A stretch of DNA of 64,000 bases from Sphaerisporangium sp. (GTDB lineage: Bacteria; Actinomycetota; Actinomycetes; Streptosporangiales; Streptosporangiaceae). Positions 62,424-64,000 of the stretch are shown here, piece after piece (position 1 is the first letter of the stretch; each line of letters begins with the position of its first letter). Location of the stretch: positions 1 through 64,000 of the forward strand of contig JAOPYI010000177.1 in the NCBI GenBank assembly GCA_025964675.1, given 5' to 3'. The notes below the pieces were generated by a model. The model ran no database searches. It was not told where the DNA came from and worked only from the letters and a program-made list of their open reading frames with translations. Both the position numbers and the translations under genes were made by a program.

Positions 62424-64000
62424 CTAGGGCCCGAGGACGCGGGCGGCGCTCCCGTTCACGCACTCGGCGGGTGCCACCAGCAGCGAGAAGGACCGCTCGC
62501 CGTCGCCCTCGCCGCTGTCCATGCCGTTGCCGGGCGCGCCGGGCACCGCCACCCCGTTTCGGGACGGGGACCCCGCCGGCCCGGGTATGCGAGGACCGGG
62601 CGCCTCGGCCGCCTGGGGGCCGGGGACGGGCTCGCCGTAGGTGTCGAGCTCCTTCTCCAGGCACTCCCTGGCGTACAGCCTGGCGAGTTCGTGGATCGTG
62701 TAGCGCACCTCGCCCAGGGAACCCGGCTGCGCCTTCAGCAGCGAGCAGTCGGCGAGGCGGGCGAGCAGCCGCTCGGCGTGGTCGGGGTCGCAGCCGAGCA
62801 GCGCGCCGGCCTGCCTGGTGGTGATGTGCGGGGTCTGCAGCAGGCCGAGCAGCCGGAACAGGCTGCGTTCCGGCTGGCCCAGCCGCTCGTAGGTGCCGCG
62901 AAAAGCGGTGCGCACGTCCAGGTCGGCCACGCGCAGGTCCGACAGCCGCGAGCGGGGGTCCTCCAGCCGCTCGGCGAACTTCGCCAGCGTCAGCCCCTGG
63001 CCGGCGGCCAGCCGGGAGCCGGCGCACCGCAGCGCCAGGGGCAGCCGCCCGCACAGGCGCACGATGTGCTCGGCCGCGTGGCGCTCGGTCTCCAGCCGGG
63101 CCGGGCCGATGATCCTGGCGAGCAGTTCGAGGCCCTCCTCGGCGCTCAGCGGGTCAAGCTCCACCATGTGCGCGCCGGCGAACCCGTGCAGCCCGAACCG
63201 GCTGGTGACGATCACCGCGCAGCCGGCCGACCCGGGCAGCAGCGGCTGGATCTGCGCGGCGCCGGCCGCGTCGTCCAGCACGATGAGGACCTGGCGCTCG
63301 CTGCACCACGTACGAAAGAGCTTGCTGCGCTCCTCGCGGTCGGCGGGGATGTCGTCAGGGGGTACCCCGGCGGCGCGGAGGAATCCGGCGAGCACCTCGC
63401 CGGGGTCGGCCGCTGCGCCCGCCCCGCCGAGATCGGCGAAGAACTGGCCCGAGGGGAAGGCGGCGCGGGCGCGGTGCGCGGCGTGGACGGCCAGGGCGGT
63501 CTCGCCGACCCCGGGCATCCCGCTGACGCAGATCACCCGTACGGCGGTGCCGGACTCCGCGGGGCGGGACAGCAGCGCGGCGATCCGGTCGCCCACCTCG
63601 CCGCGCCCGACGAAGTCGGCGATGTCGGCGGGAAGCTGCGCCGGTTTGACGGCGCCCGCGCGCGCGGCGGCCCGGGGCATGGTCTCGGGCCTCGGGTCCA
63701 GGCCGGGCTGGTCGAGGCCCGGGTTGGCGGACAGCAGGCGCTGCTGCAGGCGGCACAGGGCGGGGGAGGGCTCCAGGCCGAGCTGGCCGACCAGGATGTG
63801 ACGCAGGTTCTGGTACACCTCCAGCGCCTCGCCGCGCCGGCCCACCTGGTAGAGCGCGGTCATGAGCTTGGCGTAGAAGTCCTCGTTGAGCGGGTAGGTG
63901 GCGATGAGCTCCTTCAGCTCGCTGATGAGCTCGCGGTGCCTGCCCAGCCGCAGGTCGGCCTCCAGGCGCAGCTGGAGGGCGCGCAGCCGGCTCTCCTCCA
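62424..64000 (-). CDS. SARP/BTAD-NB-ARC transcriptional regulator (5' end outside window)
   Basis: BTAD region (YPLNEDFYAKLMTALYQVGRRGEALEVYQNLRHILVGQLGLEPSPAL) continues in frame to 64000; NB-ARC P-loop GMPGVGETAL, Walker B LIVLDDA. Confidence 0.9.
   Translation of the reverse strand, partial: EESRLRALQLRLEADLRLGRHRELISELKELIATYPLNEDFYAKLMTALYQVGRRGEALEVYQNLRHILVGQLGLEPSPALCRLQQRLLSANPGLDQPGLDPRPETMPRAAARAGAVKPAQLPADIADFVGRGEVGDRIAALLSRPAESGTAVRVICVSGMPGVGETALAVHAAHRARAAFPSGQFFADLGGAGAAADPGEVLAGFLRAAGVPPDDIPADREERSKLFRTWCSERQVLIVLDDAAGAAQIQPLLPGSAGCAVIVTSRFGLHGFAGAHMVELDPLSAEEGLELLARIIGPARLETERHAAEHIVRLCGRLPLALRCAGSRLAAGQGLTLAKFAERLEDPRSRLSDLRVADLDVRTAFRGTYERLGQPERSLFRLLGLLQTPHITTRQAGALLGCDPDHAERLLARLADCSLLKAQPGSLGEVRYTIHELARLYARECLEKELDTYGEPVPGPQAAEAPGPRIPGPAGSPSRNGVAVPGAPGNGMDSGEGDGERSFSLLVAPAECVNGSAARVLGP

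Overview
This is a high-GC actinobacterial chromosomal window, probably Streptosporangiales-like judging from gene content and order (inference). It is mostly core metabolism with short accessory patches. Main blocks: SSS-family transporter with DUF3311 partner; fused TrpE-TrpG anthranilate synthase behind a trp attenuator; ThyX interrupted by an HNH-containing intein; flavohemoprotein; a GarA-FtsR-bifunctional nuclease-MerR-GcvP block with a tandem glycine riboswitch; menaquinone genes (menE, menB, menD, menF); a GntR-flanked sugar ABC operon; a tricorn-type protease; a penicillin-binding protein; an ArsR-CDF metal efflux pair; an orphan tyrosine recombinase; and, at the right edge, a whiE/spore-pigment-like type II PKS cluster next to a SARP/NB-ARC regulator that runs off the window. 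Signals most worth following: (1) the 251-aa ThyX intein inside the ThyX signature motif; (2) the trp leader peptide with mutually exclusive hairpins; (3) duplicated TCAGAATGTCNNGACAAA operators plus an orphan terminator in the GntR/ABC intergenic region; (4) three Crp-like sites upstream of a DUF5999 gene; (5) catalytic-residue losses (Walker A K->E in the SARP regulator, Cys->Ser in a class I amidotransferase, no C-terminal GG in a MoaD/CysO-like protein preceded by a 25-aa ORF); (6) a Tn3 transposase remnant absent from the ORF track. No CRISPR array, rRNA or convincing tRNA was seen. All calls come from reading the sequence by eye; no searches were run.
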